A stretch of 64,000 nt of DNA. Origin: Companilactobacillus nodensis DSM 19682 = JCM 14932 = NBRC 107160 (lineage in GTDB: Bacteria > Bacillota > Bacilli > Lactobacillales > Lactobacillaceae). The position numbers and the translations under genes were made by a program. The notes beneath the pieces are model-generated. The model saw only the letters and a list, made by a program, of their open reading frames with translations. It ran no database searches and was not told the DNA's origin. The stretch spans positions 1 to 64,000 of the forward strand of contig NZ_BAMN01000002.1 of NCBI RefSeq assembly GCF_000615905.1, written 5' to 3'. This document shows, piece after piece, positions 18,501 to 27,278 of this stretch; positions within the stretch are counted from its first letter, which is position 1; each line of letters begins with the position of its first letter.

Positions 18501-19136
18501 ATGAGTTCTTGGAATTTTGTGGGAATTATCGCCTGGATCATAGTTATCGCACTATTGATCTTCGTGGTATTTAATATTAGAAATCGACATTTAAAAATAT
18601 TAGTGATTCAAAAAAATGGCATTACTTGGAAGACGATCTTAGTTGATCTGTTGGAAATAGTTGTAGTCATCTTTGCGGTGAGTGCAATGCTGTACGTAAC
18701 ATTGTTCTCGAGGGTGGATCTAAAGGACAAGAATGATATTGAGATGTCTTATAAGTATGAGCCGATGATCGTACAAACTACTACTGATGGTCAGGGTTAT
18801 TACGTTAGGATCGATAAGAAGGATAAGCACAGTGACAACGACGTATATCAATATTGGGTAAACAACTCAACTTATACGGTCTCAAGTCATAATGCGACTA
18901 TTTCAGATGCTACCTTGCCATTCAATGTATCAGGGATGCGCATGAGTTGGCCAATGGATAAGATCAAGAAAATGGATTCGAAGTATCAATATGCATATGT
19001 CATTACGGCACACGCTAAGTATAAGAATAACTTCGCAAATGGACTTGGACTTAAAGCGGGACGTTTTGCGGTAGAATACCGTGTCTTGAGAGTACCTGCA
19101 CGTTCATTTATCGATGTTGAAGCACAGAGAGAATAA
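18501..19136 (+). CDS. LVIS_2131-like membrane protein
   Basis: 211 residues with two N-terminal membrane helices (about 6-26 and 48-70) and a soluble domain outside the membrane (80-211). It resembles the lactobacillus-specific LVIS_2131 family of unknown function. Ribosome site GGGAG before the ATG at 18501. It appears monocistronic with a bidirectional terminator at 19142. Confidence 0.6.
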   Translation: MSSWNFVGIIAWIIVIALLIFVVFNIRNRHLKILVIQKNGITWKTILVDLLEIVVVIFAVSAMLYVTLFSRVDLKDKNDIEMSYKYEPMIVQTTTDGQGYYVRIDKKDKHSDNDVYQYWVNNSTYTVSSHNATISDATLPFNVSGMRMSWPMDKIKKMDSKYQYAYVITAHAKYKNNFANGLGLKAGRFAVEYRVLRVPARSFIDVEAQRE

Positions 19137-19141
19137 CAAAA

Positions 19142-19175
19142 AAAGGAGCTATGACTTAATTGCCATAGCTCCTTT
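19142..19175. terminator. Bidirectional terminator
   Basis: AAAGGAGCTATG (19142-19153) pairs with CATAGCTCCTTT (19164-19175). It lies between two convergent genes. Confidence 0.75.
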
Positions 19176-19180
19176 AAGAT

Positions 19181-19381
19181 TTACTTGATTTTTTTAATAC
19201 TTACAACGATCTTATTGTTTAGTTCCATCTTATTTGTATCATCTTTAGGATCATTCTTTACAATTTCCATCAAAGCTGAATGTTCGTAGATCTTTTCAAC
19301 TTTACCTTCAAATGGATAATCCATATCTTCATCCACTTTGCACTTGTAAACTTCTCCGACTTTTAAATCTTCTATTTTCAT
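19181..19381 (-). CDS. Small DUF2187-like protein
   Basis: 66 residues, probably a single small beta-barrel (LKVGEVYKCKV..FEGKVEKIYEHSALMEI), similar in pattern to DUF2187/YkvS proteins. Function unknown. Ribosome site TAGGAG upstream of the ATG at 19381. Confidence 0.5.
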   Translation of the reverse strand: MKIEDLKVGEVYKCKVDEDMDYPFEGKVEKIYEHSALMEIVKNDPKDDTNKMELNNKIVVSIKKIK

Positions 19382-19465
19382 ATGTATAAATCTCCTAGGA
19401 TTTTTTACTTAACAGACTAGTATAATAATATAGTAGAAGAAATAATTCAAATAATAGGATACATT

Positions 19466-20023
19466 ATGGATAAAAAAATTATCGTAATTACCGGCGCCAG
19501 CGGTACGGGCAAGACGACTATCAGCCAATATCTCAAACAAAAATATAATATTCCTCCGGTCCTGACACACACTACTAGGGCTCCACGTGCTGGTGAAGTA
19601 GACGGTGTGGATTATCATTTCGAAACGGATGAAACTTTTTCAAAAAACCATTACTTAGAGCAAGTGGAATATTCTGGCTTTCACTACGGATCTTCAGAAG
19701 AAAGCTTGGAACAAACTTGGAAAACAGTCGATGTTGCCAGCATTGTAGTCGATACCGCTGGGGCTATTTCTTATAAGAAGAAGTACGGAGATACAGCTGT
19801 TGTGATCTTCTTGGAGGTCGATGTTGAGACTGTGGCACACAGATTGCACGGCCGTGGGGATGATCCAGAGCGATTAACAAGACGAATAAATAGTGAAGAA
19901 TTTAAGCGAGATCTCAGAATTCCGGATGAATTAAGGGGCAAATCATACGAAATTGTGAACAAAGACATCAAAATTACCGAGAAAAAGGTCGATAAAGTAG
20001 TAAATAACCTAAAATCCAAATAA
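19466..20023 (+). CDS. Guanylate kinase-like protein
   Basis: 185 residues. P-loop GASGTGKTT at 9-17 and the GMP-binding-type block TRAPRAGEVDGVDYHF are present. The C-terminal lid RLTRRINSEEF is present too. Guanylate kinases phosphorylate GMP to GDP. The canonical housekeeping gmk usually has GPSGVGKGT and about 205 residues, so this looks like a shorter paralogue and its exact substrate is unsure. It is monocistronic, with a perfect terminator at 20037. Confidence 0.75.
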   Translation: MDKKIIVITGASGTGKTTISQYLKQKYNIPPVLTHTTRAPRAGEVDGVDYHFETDETFSKNHYLEQVEYSGFHYGSSEESLEQTWKTVDVASIVVDTAGAISYKKKYGDTAVVIFLEVDVETVAHRLHGRGDDPERLTRRINSEEFKRDLRIPDELRGKSYEIVNKDIKITEKKVDKVVNNLKSK

Positions 20024-20036
20024 TTTGATTATTCAC

Positions 20037-20080
20037 AAAAAGGCTATCAATGTTGATATATCAACATTGATAGCCTTTTA
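20037..20080 (+). terminator. Terminator after the guanylate kinase-like gene
   Basis: AAAAGGCTATCAATGTTGAT (20037-20056) is inverted immediately afterwards and ends in TTTT, giving a near-perfect 20-bp stem. Confidence 0.8.
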
Positions 20081-20236
20081 ATTTTGTGAACAAAAAAGTG
20101 TAACATTCTTATACAATTGCTGTAACAATTCTGCAACATTCAGAGTGTATTATAGTCATCGTTGAGTGATAAGAAAATAACTTTTAAGAAAATTTAAACA
20201 ATTAAAAAAAACAAACCATTACGGGGGATTTCAATT

Positions 20237-20950
20237 TTGAATACTAAGATTAAAAAAGGTCTAATTACATTTACAGCAGCTGCTTCATTAGCAGTTACAG
20301 GATTAGGTGTTTCAAACGCTTCTACAACAGTTAAGGCTGATACAGCTACACCTGCTGCAGTTCGTACAAATAGCATGGCAGTTCTTTATTCAGCTGCTTC
20401 ATCAGATGCCAAGACAACTGGTCGTGCACTTGCTGCAAATACTGACTGGGCTGTTGCTAAATCAGCTACAGACGCTTCAGGTAACACATACTACTACGTA
20501 GGTAAGAACGAATGGGTTAAGGCTTCAGATGTTACTGATACAGCAACACTTACACAAGCTGCTGCAGACGATTCAGCTGCTTCAACACAATCATCAGCTG
20601 ACGCTGTTGTTAACACTGCAAAACAATACTTAGGTACACCATATGTATGGGGTGGTAAGACACCTTCAGGTTTCGACTGCTCAGGTTTCACATCATACGT
20701 ATACCAACAAGCAACTGGTAAGAGCATCGGTGGTTACACAGTAGCTCAAGAATCAGCCGGTACAACAGAAGCTGTTTCACAAGCTTCAGTCGGAGATCTA
20801 TTGTTCTGGGGTAGCCAAGGTTCTTCATACCACGTAGGTATCTACTTAGGTAACAACCAATACATCGCTGCACCACAACCAGGCGAATCAGTTAAGATTT
20901 CAACAATCTCAGGTTACTTCATGCCTTCATTCGCTGTTAAGGTTCTATAA
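20237..20950 (+). CDS. Secreted NlpC/P60 peptidoglycan hydrolase
   Basis: 237 residues starting at a TTG at 20237 behind GGGGG. A signal peptide covers about 1-35 (KKGLITFTAAASLAVTGL, cleaved near VKA). An SH3-like or cell-wall-binding segment with WAVAKS..YYYVGKNEWVKASDV follows (50-100). A Ser/Ala linker leads to the catalytic domain (120-237), with the Cys in FDCSGFT near 148 and the His in YHVGIYLG. It would cleave peptide cross-links in the wall. Codon use is strongly biased, suggesting high expression. Terminator at 20978. Confidence 0.88.
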   Translation: MNTKIKKGLITFTAAASLAVTGLGVSNASTTVKADTATPAAVRTNSMAVLYSAASSDAKTTGRALAANTDWAVAKSATDASGNTYYYVGKNEWVKASDVTDTATLTQAAADDSAASTQSSADAVVNTAKQYLGTPYVWGGKTPSGFDCSGFTSYVYQQATGKSIGGYTVAQESAGTTEAVSQASVGDLLFWGSQGSSYHVGIYLGNNQYIAAPQPGESVKISTISGYFMPSFAVKVL

Positions 20951-20977
20951 TATAAATTCAAAATTAAAATCGCTTAA

Positions 20978-21003
20978 GACTGCCTCGGGCAGTCTTTTTT
21001 TTG
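20978..21003 (+). terminator. Terminator after the NlpC/P60 gene
   Basis: AGACTGCC/GGCAGTCT hairpin followed by a run of T. Confidence 0.75.
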
Positions 21004-21049
21004 TCCAATTTAGTATAATGAATAGGACTAAACGATAGTGAGGCTTAAT

Positions 21050-21712
21050 ATGGAAAAAATAATTGAAGCAGCCATAAATTTAATACAGCCAAAGATGACA
21101 GTCAGTTTTGGTGGTGGCAGTAATGTTGGTAGATTGTTAAAAGAAGTCGCACGTCAAAAACTAGATATTACGGTTTGTACTCCGTCAGAAGTCACAAAGA
21201 AATCCTGCCAGGATCTGGGAATGCAAGTCTCTGAGTTAGATCAGATCAAACAAATCGATCTAGGTTTTGATGGCTGTGACAGTTTAGATGAGAATTTGAA
21301 TGCACTCAAGAGTAATGGTGGTATTCATGTATTCGAGAAGATCTACGCACAAATGGCCAAAAACTATATTATATTGGCACCTAAAGAACGTTTGAAATCT
21401 GAATTAGATCCAGATGTTTTCTTAAGTTTGGAAGTGATCGAGGCCGCTATACCACAAGTTATCGAACTTGTAACTGAATTAGGCGGCCAAGCAGTTGTTC
21501 GTCAATCCAGCGATGTTGCTGGCATCGTTAGAACACGACTAGGTAATGGATTAGTCGATTGTACTTTTGATAATTGGGATAATATTTTGGAGATAGACCA
21601 AAAAATAAGTTCATTCAACGGCGTAGTTGCGACGTCATATTTCCATAATCTAATATCTGCCGCCTTATTATCTGACGGTGACCAAGTAATTCAAAAGGGA
21701 AGTTTGAAGTAA
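21050..21712 (+). CDS. rpiA: Ribose-5-phosphate isomerase A family protein
   Basis: 220 residues from the ATG at 21050 (ribosome site GTGAGG). RpiA interconverts ribose-5-P and ribulose-5-P. The substrate loops are recognisable but diverged: FGGGSNVGRLL for the usual GTGST loop, GFDGCDSL for DGADE and KSNGGIHVFEKI for KGGGGA..REK. It is probably an RpiA paralogue. The stop overlaps the start of the oxidoreductase gene by one base. Confidence 0.75.
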   Translation: MEKIIEAAINLIQPKMTVSFGGGSNVGRLLKEVARQKLDITVCTPSEVTKKSCQDLGMQVSELDQIKQIDLGFDGCDSLDENLNALKSNGGIHVFEKIYAQMAKNYIILAPKERLKSELDPDVFLSLEVIEAAIPQVIELVTELGGQAVVRQSSDVAGIVRTRLGNGLVDCTFDNWDNILEIDQKISSFNGVVATSYFHNLISAALLSDGDQVIQKGSLK

Positions 21713-22683
21713 TGAAAGCTGCATATATAAATCAAACAGGTTCTTATAATGAAATAAAAATCGGAGAATTACCAACTCCAGTCGTCGGAGACATCGATGT
21801 ATTAGTAAAGATAGATTATGTTTCGGTTAATCATGTCGATACCTTCGTACGTGCTGGTGGTTTCGAAACTAGTATGAAGTTTCCATTTGTTATTGGTCGT
21901 GATGCAGTTGGAACAGTTACAAGAATTGGTAATTCCGTAACTAGGTTCAACGTAGGAGACCACGTGTGGACGAACAGCATGGGCTATGACGGTCGTAATG
22001 GTGTAGCTAGTGAATTGGCTGCAATACCAGAATCACGCTTGTTTAAGGCTCCTGATGTTGATGAGGTACAGTTGATTGCCTCATTACATTCTTCTGCGAC
22101 GGCTGCGATTGTCCTGCATGATGTTTTTGGCATAAAGCGTAATAAGAATATCTTGATCGAAGGTGCTGGTGGTCACGTTGGTACTAAGTTAGTTCAATTG
22201 AGCAAACTGTCAGGCTTAAATGTTACAACCACTAGTAATGCTAGAGATTTTGAATGATTGACCGAATTAGGCAGCGATGAAACTTACGATTATCATAATA
22301 GTGTTTTGGATATTCACCAGCAATTTGACTATATAATAGATACTTCTGGCAAAGTTAGTCTGAATGATAATCTTAAGAAGTTGAATCTTTATGGTCAAGT
22401 AGTTTTGATAACTGCTCCCAAAGATAATCAGTTTGCCTTTGATGTAAGAGAGTTTTATACCAGTTCGAAGTCAGTCAAAGGCTTTGTGATCAGTCATGCA
22501 ACCTTAGAACAAATACAAAAAGCCGGTAGGGTTTTGAACTACTGGCTTAGTAAAGGTTATTTGTTGGATGATAAATGTGAGGTCATGCCGCTGGATAAGG
22601 CGGCACAGGCTCACGAAGTACTTGAAAATGGTCAAGATGCTGGTAAAAGATTGATTTTGAAGCTAAGCAATCTCGATCAGTAG
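21712..22683 (+). pseudogene. Zinc-type alcohol dehydrogenase/quinone oxidoreductase, interrupted by an in-frame stop
   Basis: A medium-chain NADP-dependent oxidoreductase (about 323 residues) with the N-terminal GroES-like domain to about 125 and a Rossmann fold (IEGAGGHVGTKLVQLSKLSGL). A TGA at 22255-22257 cuts the frame after NARDFE, and the rest (LTELGSDETYDY) continues in the same frame. TGG (Trp) fits the family, so a G-to-A change or base error is likely. If real, only a 181-residue fragment is made. Coupled to rpiA by a TAATG overlap. Confidence 0.75.
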
Positions 22684-23037
22684 AGAAACTATTTTACCAT
22701 CTTCATCAAAGCGATAATAATCGAATCCGTGCAAAGCAAAGATAGAATCATCATCCTTTAATCCGGCGACTGACCACTCGGTTTGGTAGTAATTTTCCAA
22801 AGTCTGAGTGTGATGAATATGCTTCAATACCTTATTCCGGCTGAAAAAAGCTTTGAAGAAAGCAGCTGTTTCTTCCTTATTAGAAGCTGTCTCATCAAGT
22901 CCTGAACGGATAGTTACATTATCTGCGAATAGATCGACGATGTCATTGACGGCTTGTTCGTCGTTGGAGGCAAAGTCAGACAATTCAAAGTATTTGTTTA
23001 TTGTCTCAAGGTTTTTATCCATAGTTTTATTCATCAT
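22663..23037 (-). CDS. SnoaL/NTF2-like protein
   Basis: 124 residues with the cone-shaped NTF2-like fold (helical N-terminus, NDIVDLFADNVTIRS, then strands HTQTLENYYQTEWSVAG). Such proteins are small enzymes or ligand binders; the function is unknown. The 3' end overlaps the convergent oxidoreductase gene by 21 bp. Confidence 0.7.
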   Translation of the reverse strand: MMNKTMDKNLETINKYFELSDFASNDEQAVNDIVDLFADNVTIRSGLDETASNKEETAAFFKAFFSRNKVLKHIHHTQTLENYYQTEWSVAGLKDDDSIFALHGFDYYRFDEDGKIVSLLIEIA

Positions 23038-23107
23038 TATAACGCACCTTCTTACACCTTGATGACGCTAAGTATAGGCCGATTCTGTGAAAATGCTAAC
23101 AAAAATC

Positions 23108-23142
23108 CTCGAGAAAATATTATATTTTCTTGAGGATTTTTA
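23108..23142 (+). terminator. Hairpin between the SnoaL-like and GPH-transporter genes
   Basis: CCTCGAGAAAATAT pairs with ATTTTCTTGAGG and a T-run follows on the plus strand. On the minus strand the A/T-rich end allows bidirectional use after the GPH-transporter gene. Confidence 0.5.
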
Positions 23143-23157
23143 TTAATATATTTGTAT

Positions 23158-24483
23158 TTAGTTAGTGATATCTTTTATCTTAGATTGAATCTTGCTTTCG
23201 TTATATGCCAGTAAGATTAGGAACATTACAGCATAGAGAATCAGCGGTATGATTGCAAAGTTCAAGTTAATAGCGGAGATCGTTGAAGCTGACTGTGCTT
23301 TGTTGGATACGTAGCCGGTTAGTTGCAGTGACTCAGCTGTTACTAATCCACCAAGCCCCAGCCCTAAGTTGACACCGAAATCGTCGGTCGATGCTAGAAC
23401 ACCTTCAGCCTGAATCCCCATGGCAGTACCATAGCGGATAGTGTCCGCAATCATAATGGATACTAGTCCAATTATGAACCCGTTACCAATAGAATTAACT
23501 AAGATACCGACAAATAACACCGTCATGTTCTCAGTGTAGGCTGCGAAAGTGATAATCAATTGCCCGACAAATGCCATTGCAATACCAGACAGCATTGTAT
23601 GCTTCTTGCCGATTCGTCCGGAAACATAATAAATTGAAACAACACCGATCAGTGCGGTCAGCGTAAAGCTGTTGGCGAGTGAGACCATTCCTTCATTCTT
23701 GAGAACATACTTGAAATAATAAATAATCGTCTGGTTCTTGATCGCAGTGGTCATCCAATATAGGAAGATAACGATCGAAATAACCATCCAAGGTTTGTTC
23801 TGCTTCATCATGCCCCAGACTTCTGACAATGGTTGATGATTTATTTCATTATTAGTGTAACGTTCGCGAACGTGGAAGAAAGTATTGAGGATCAATATCA
23901 AAGATATTAATCCAAATAAGGCAATCGTCAGTAAGAATCCTTTTTGCTGATCACCTTTACCAAAGAAAGCTACCAATGGAATGGTGAAGGTAGCGACAAT
24001 GATCTGAACGGAACTACCAAAGAATTGTCTAATGACACCTAGTAGGGTGGTTTCTTTTTCGTTCTCAGTCATTGTTGGCAGGATCGATGTTATCGGCAGG
24101 TTAACTGCTGTATAGAAGAATCCTAAGCCTAAGTATGTAACGTATGCCCAGATAAGTTTACCAGAGTGTGGTAAGAATCCCGGTGTGACAAACGTTAAGA
24201 TGGCGAAGACAACATATGGAAAAGAGAACCATAAGAAGAATGGCCGACTCTTGCCCCATTTGGAATGTGTGTGATCGATCATAACGCCGATAAGCAGACT
24301 TTCGAAGACGTCAGCTGTCCGTGCTACAACGAAAAGGATAGCTACTTCATTAGGTGTTAGTCCGAAGACGTCAGTGTAGAAGAACAGCAGATACATTGTC
24401 ATCATTTGGAAGACAAGGTTATCTGCTGCATCGCTTAGTCCATAGCTCAGTCGTTCAGGTATAGATGTTACCCATTTATTCAT
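23158..24483 (-). CDS. GPH-family (glycoside-pentoside-hexuronide) MFS symporter
   Basis: 441 residues, 12 membrane helices. N-terminal RLSYGLSDAADNLVFQ and the loop MIDHTHSKWGKSRPFFLW are diagnostic of the GPH family, cation-coupled sugar symporters. No IIA domain is attached. The substrate is unknown. It is transcribed with the YagU gene 7 bp upstream. Confidence 0.8.
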   Translation of the reverse strand: MNKWVTSIPERLSYGLSDAADNLVFQMMTMYLLFFYTDVFGLTPNEVAILFVVARTADVFESLLIGVMIDHTHSKWGKSRPFFLWFSFPYVVFAILTFVTPGFLPHSGKLIWAYVTYLGLGFFYTAVNLPITSILPTMTENEKETTLLGVIRQFFGSSVQIIVATFTIPLVAFFGKGDQQKGFLLTIALFGLISLILILNTFFHVRERYTNNEINHQPLSEVWGMMKQNKPWMVISIVIFLYWMTTAIKNQTIIYYFKYVLKNEGMVSLANSFTLTALIGVVSIYYVSGRIGKKHTMLSGIAMAFVGQLIITFAAYTENMTVLFVGILVNSIGNGFIIGLVSIMIADTIRYGTAMGIQAEGVLASTDDFGVNLGLGLGGLVTAESLQLTGYVSNKAQSASTISAINLNFAIIPLILYAVMFLILLAYNESKIQSKIKDITN

Positions 24484-24490
24484 ATGACAC

Positions 24491-25003
24491 CTACTTTTGT
24501 GCGGTTAGGCGACGGTAAATTTCTGCTCCGACAATATCATTAGTCCACATCCAAGCGATGTGTCCAAGTGCCTCAGAGATGTGTTCTTCAGTTGGTTGAT
24601 CAGCAGGTGATGGAACAGTCTTCATCACTGGCATGATTCCGATGTGAAAGGCGACCCAGATAGCTAAGCCAAAAATCGAACCAGAGCCAACTCTAATGAA
24701 TGGTTTGTACTGTGCTAATACTTCATAGATGATGGCGAATGAAGTAGAGAAGCCGAAGTGCATCAAGTAACTGACCCAAGGCAACTTCTCACCAGAGTAG
24801 GTATATGTAGCGTGAGTTAGTTTTTCGGGCATACCAAATTGTTGTAGTAATTTCTGTGGTGGGTTAGTTGAATTACGTTCAGCAGTTCTTGGTGGCAAAA
24901 TATTTTCCCAGCCAAGCTTAACTAATCCGGAAACAACACCGGCCGCTGTACCAGCAATAACAGCGGCTTTCAAGTTGTGCTTTTGTTCATGAGATAATTT
25001 CAT
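24491..25003 (-). CDS. YagU family inner-membrane protein (DUF1440)
   Basis: 170 residues with about four membrane helices (AAVIAGTAAGVVSGLVK, SYLMHFGFSTSFAIIYEVL, GSIFGLAIWVAFHIGI). YagU in E. coli is linked to acid resistance. The start is the ATG at 25003 behind GAGGGGG; an upstream start at 25045 is less likely. It leads an operon with the GPH symporter. Confidence 0.75.
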   Translation of the reverse strand: MKLSHEQKHNLKAAVIAGTAAGVVSGLVKLGWENILPPRTAERNSTNPPQKLLQQFGMPEKLTHATYTYSGEKLPWVSYLMHFGFSTSFAIIYEVLAQYKPFIRVGSGSIFGLAIWVAFHIGIMPVMKTVPSPADQPTEEHISEALGHIAWMWTNDIVGAEIYRRLTAQK

Positions 25004-25105
25004 AATAGTCCCCCTCAGATCGTATTTTCCTTCATTATAAAACAAGATTCACGATAACTCAGGTGATAGGTCTTGGGACATCATAATTTCTTCATACTTT
25101 ATTAC

Positions 25106-25172
25106 TTATTTATTCGTACTTTCCCAGTTATTTATTCATAATTAGACGTTATTATTTAAGCATAGTCAAATA
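25106..25172 (+). promoter_or_regulatory. Conserved promoter region of sRNA-like gene A
   Basis: ATTTATTCGTAC (25108-25119) and ATTTATTCATAA (25130-25141) form direct repeats 22 bp apart. They are followed by TTAGAC and by CGTTATTATTTAAGCATAGT, which is invariant in all three copies. Direct repeats two helical turns apart suggest a response-regulator-type activator. The same block stands at 34607 and 35459. Confidence 0.55.
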
Positions 25173-25428
25173 ACAAAGAGGTGACAGGATGCAGCGATAA
25201 TCTTAGTATTAAGTTACAACCCCCGTATAAAAATTTCTTAAAAACTCACAAAACAACAACACAATACACAAAATAGATAAAACCCTTAAACAATTTTATT
25301 TAATCCCCCAATTAAATAAAACCCCTATATAAAAAGCAAATAACTTTGAAAATATATTTCCCCCCTGATTTATATTTTTGTAGAATCAAAAACAGGAATC
25401 CTGCCTCTACTGCAGGATTCCTGTTTTT
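25173..25428 (+). ncRNA. Putative C-rich-loop small RNA, copy A
   Basis: The transcript would begin near AACAAAGAGGTGA and end at a strong terminator (AACAGGAATCCTGC/GCAGGATTCCTGTT, 25391-25425). Two internal hairpins expose cytosines. TTTATTTAAT (25295-25304) pairs perfectly with 25311-25320 around CCCCCA, and AAAATATA (25349-25356) pairs with TATATTTT (25371-25378) around TTTCCCCCCTGATT. C-rich loops like these are typical of Gram-positive sRNAs that pair with Shine-Dalgarno sequences. The only ORF after GAGGTGA is three codons (MQR), so it is not a peptide gene. Copies B and C share the ends and the loops. Confidence 0.65.
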
Positions 25429-26408
25429 TAGTGCATTTGTGTACGAATGTTTATAGTGGATCCACTTAACCAATTCATGACATAGTCGTTGACGTGCACG
25501 TGCATATCTTCGTGTCCATATTCTGGCATGATCAAGTGTTCCTTTGGGCAATTTAAACGATTATAAATTGCAAATTGAGTTGAAGGGAAGCAGACATTGT
25601 CTTCCAGTCCGGTAATCAGTTTAACCTTTCCCTTGATGCGGTGGGCCATGTTTTTGATATCGATATAAGACAGAGTATTAAGGATCTCTTGTTCGGTCCG
25701 ATGGAAGGGATCAGAGAACTTAAAGTATCTGAAGAATTCATCGTATGGTTCACTTTGGTCACCTAGTTCAAGGATGCGCTTGAAGTCTGATAAGAATGGA
25801 TAAATAGCTACAGTTGAAGTTATTCTTGGATTCAAGGCTGCGGCAACGAGGGATAGGGCCCCACCTTGAGATCCACCGTAGCTGTATAGTTTATTTTCAT
25901 CTACGAATGATTGTTCTGAGATGATTTCAACTAATTGATAGACGTCTAGATAGACATCTTTGAAGAATAAATTATCTTTTCCGTCGATGGCTCCACGGAT
26001 AACTTGTCCTTTGACCGTGTTGCCACGAAACGACTTGCCGTCAGTAGACTTACCGGATTGACCTCTAGTGTCCATTGCGACGATACCTAATCCTGCAGCT
26101 GGGAATTGTAAAAGAGTTGACCAGTCTGATGATTGTCCCATATATCCATGGAAATTAAAGACAACGGGAACTGCTGTATCTGATTTTGGAAAGATACATT
26201 TGGCATAGATAGACGCACCATTTGTTCCTTCAAAAGTTAATTCAAAACAATTCACCATAGGTAAGTTGAAGTTCTGGGGTGTTAATTTGTAATTATATGT
26301 GGTTGATAACTGTTTAATATTGTTATCCCAGAATTCATCAAAGTCCTTGGGAGGATCGTTTTGACCTGTGTATGTTTCCATATCTTTCAACGGCATAGTA
26401 TCTTGCAA
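25428..26408 (-). CDS. Acetyl xylan esterase (AXE1)/cephalosporin-C deacetylase-like hydrolase
   Basis: About 326 residues, alpha/beta hydrolase of the AXE1/Cah family, which removes O-acetyl groups from sugars. Nucleophile motif YGGSQGGA near 180, acid region TGLEDNVCFPS, and His in EYGHEDMH. In this operon it could deacetylate O-acetylated sialic acids before NanA acts; that is inference. A start at the TTG at 26408 (site GAAGTG) or the ATG at 26396 is possible. It is the last gene of the five-gene minus-strand operon. The terminator of sRNA copy A also serves its 3' end. Confidence 0.8.
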   Translation of the reverse strand: MQDTMPLKDMETYTGQNDPPKDFDEFWDNNIKQLSTTYNYKLTPQNFNLPMVNCFELTFEGTNGASIYAKCIFPKSDTAVPVVFNFHGYMGQSSDWSTLLQFPAAGLGIVAMDTRGQSGKSTDGKSFRGNTVKGQVIRGAIDGKDNLFFKDVYLDVYQLVEIISEQSFVDENKLYSYGGSQGGALSLVAAALNPRITSTVAIYPFLSDFKRILELGDQSEPYDEFFRYFKFSDPFHRTEQEILNTLSYIDIKNMAHRIKGKVKLITGLEDNVCFPSTQFAIYNRLNCPKEHLIMPEYGHEDMHVHVNDYVMNWLSGSTINIRTQMH

Positions 26409-26432
26409 TGAAGTTCACTTCTTTCATTAAAA

Positions 26433-27260
26433 TTATAAACTTAAAGTTTTGTGGATCCAAGAGTCAGCTAGGTCTAACCAAACCGCCACGCGGTTATTGG
26501 CATCTTCTTCATGTTGATATCGTTGTGTAGCATATGAGGCTAATCCAATTCCATGGATACCTTCACTGAAAGTATTGAAGACGTGGTATTCGAATGGGAC
26601 GTGTGCTTCTGACAATGCATAAGTGTATGCCAAAGTATTTTTGACCGGTACGACTTTATCAGCCATGGTATGCCAGATGAATGTGGGGGGAGTTTTTGCT
26701 GTTACTTGTTCATTGGCATTCCAGTATTTCTTATTCGGACTGATTTTCTTAGCATCATCGATAGTTTTAGGAAATCCCATTTGAAGTCCCACGACTGGAT
26801 AACCGAGTATTTGGGCGTTGGCTTTGATTGATTCATCGAATCCCAAATCTTTTATGTCACTTGCGTTCAAAGAATTCATTAATGCGACGACATGTCCGCC
26901 AGCTGAGAATCCTAAGGTTATGATCTTTTGAGGGTCAATGTTGTATTTAGAAGCGTTTGTCTTGAAGTATCTGATTGCTTCTAGGCCAGCAATTATTCCA
27001 TTTGGATAGAAGGGTGTATTGCTCGTGTTAGTCATAAGAGGATAATTGATAATTGCGGCTTGATAGCCTCTAGCTAAAAAGGCTTCAGCAATCGGTTCTG
27101 ATTCACGTTCTTCTAAGGCGACGAATCCGCCTCCAGGGAAGATCAAAACAAGTGGCCAAGTTCTTGGATCGGGATTCTCATTGAATTGTTTTTTGAAGAA
27201 AATATCGACATTGAATTCGACGTCTGATTCACTTTTTAAGTTTATTCTTTTTTGTAACAT
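26433..27260 (-). CDS. Alpha/beta hydrolase, BD-FAE/acetylesterase type
   Basis: 275 residues. Oxyanion motif FPGGGF, nucleophile GFSAGGH, acid in HTMADKVVPV and His in EGIHGIGL are all visible. The group includes carbohydrate acetylesterases. It stands between the sialic acid symporter (18 bp) and the AXE1-type esterase, so the operon has two esterases, perhaps for differently acetylated sialic acids. Confidence 0.8.
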   Translation of the reverse strand: MLQKRINLKSESDVEFNVDIFFKKQFNENPDPRTWPLVLIFPGGGFVALEERESEPIAEAFLARGYQAAIINYPLMTNTSNTPFYPNGIIAGLEAIRYFKTNASKYNIDPQKIITLGFSAGGHVVALMNSLNASDIKDLGFDESIKANAQILGYPVVGLQMGFPKTIDDAKKISPNKKYWNANEQVTAKTPPTFIWHTMADKVVPVKNTLAYTYALSEAHVPFEYHVFNTFSEGIHGIGLASYATQRYQHEEDANNRVAVWLDLADSWIHKTLSL

Positions 27261-27278
27261 TTAAGTTGACCTCAAATC

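Noticed and set aside
20194-20900. Several minus-strand frames opposite the NlpC/P60 gene
   Set aside because: They are shadows of the biased codon use of the real gene and have no start signals.
25183-25200. Mini-ORF (MQR) behind a good ribosome site in sRNA copy A
   Set aside because: The equivalents in copies B and C are unrelated in length and sequence, so there is no peptide conservation.
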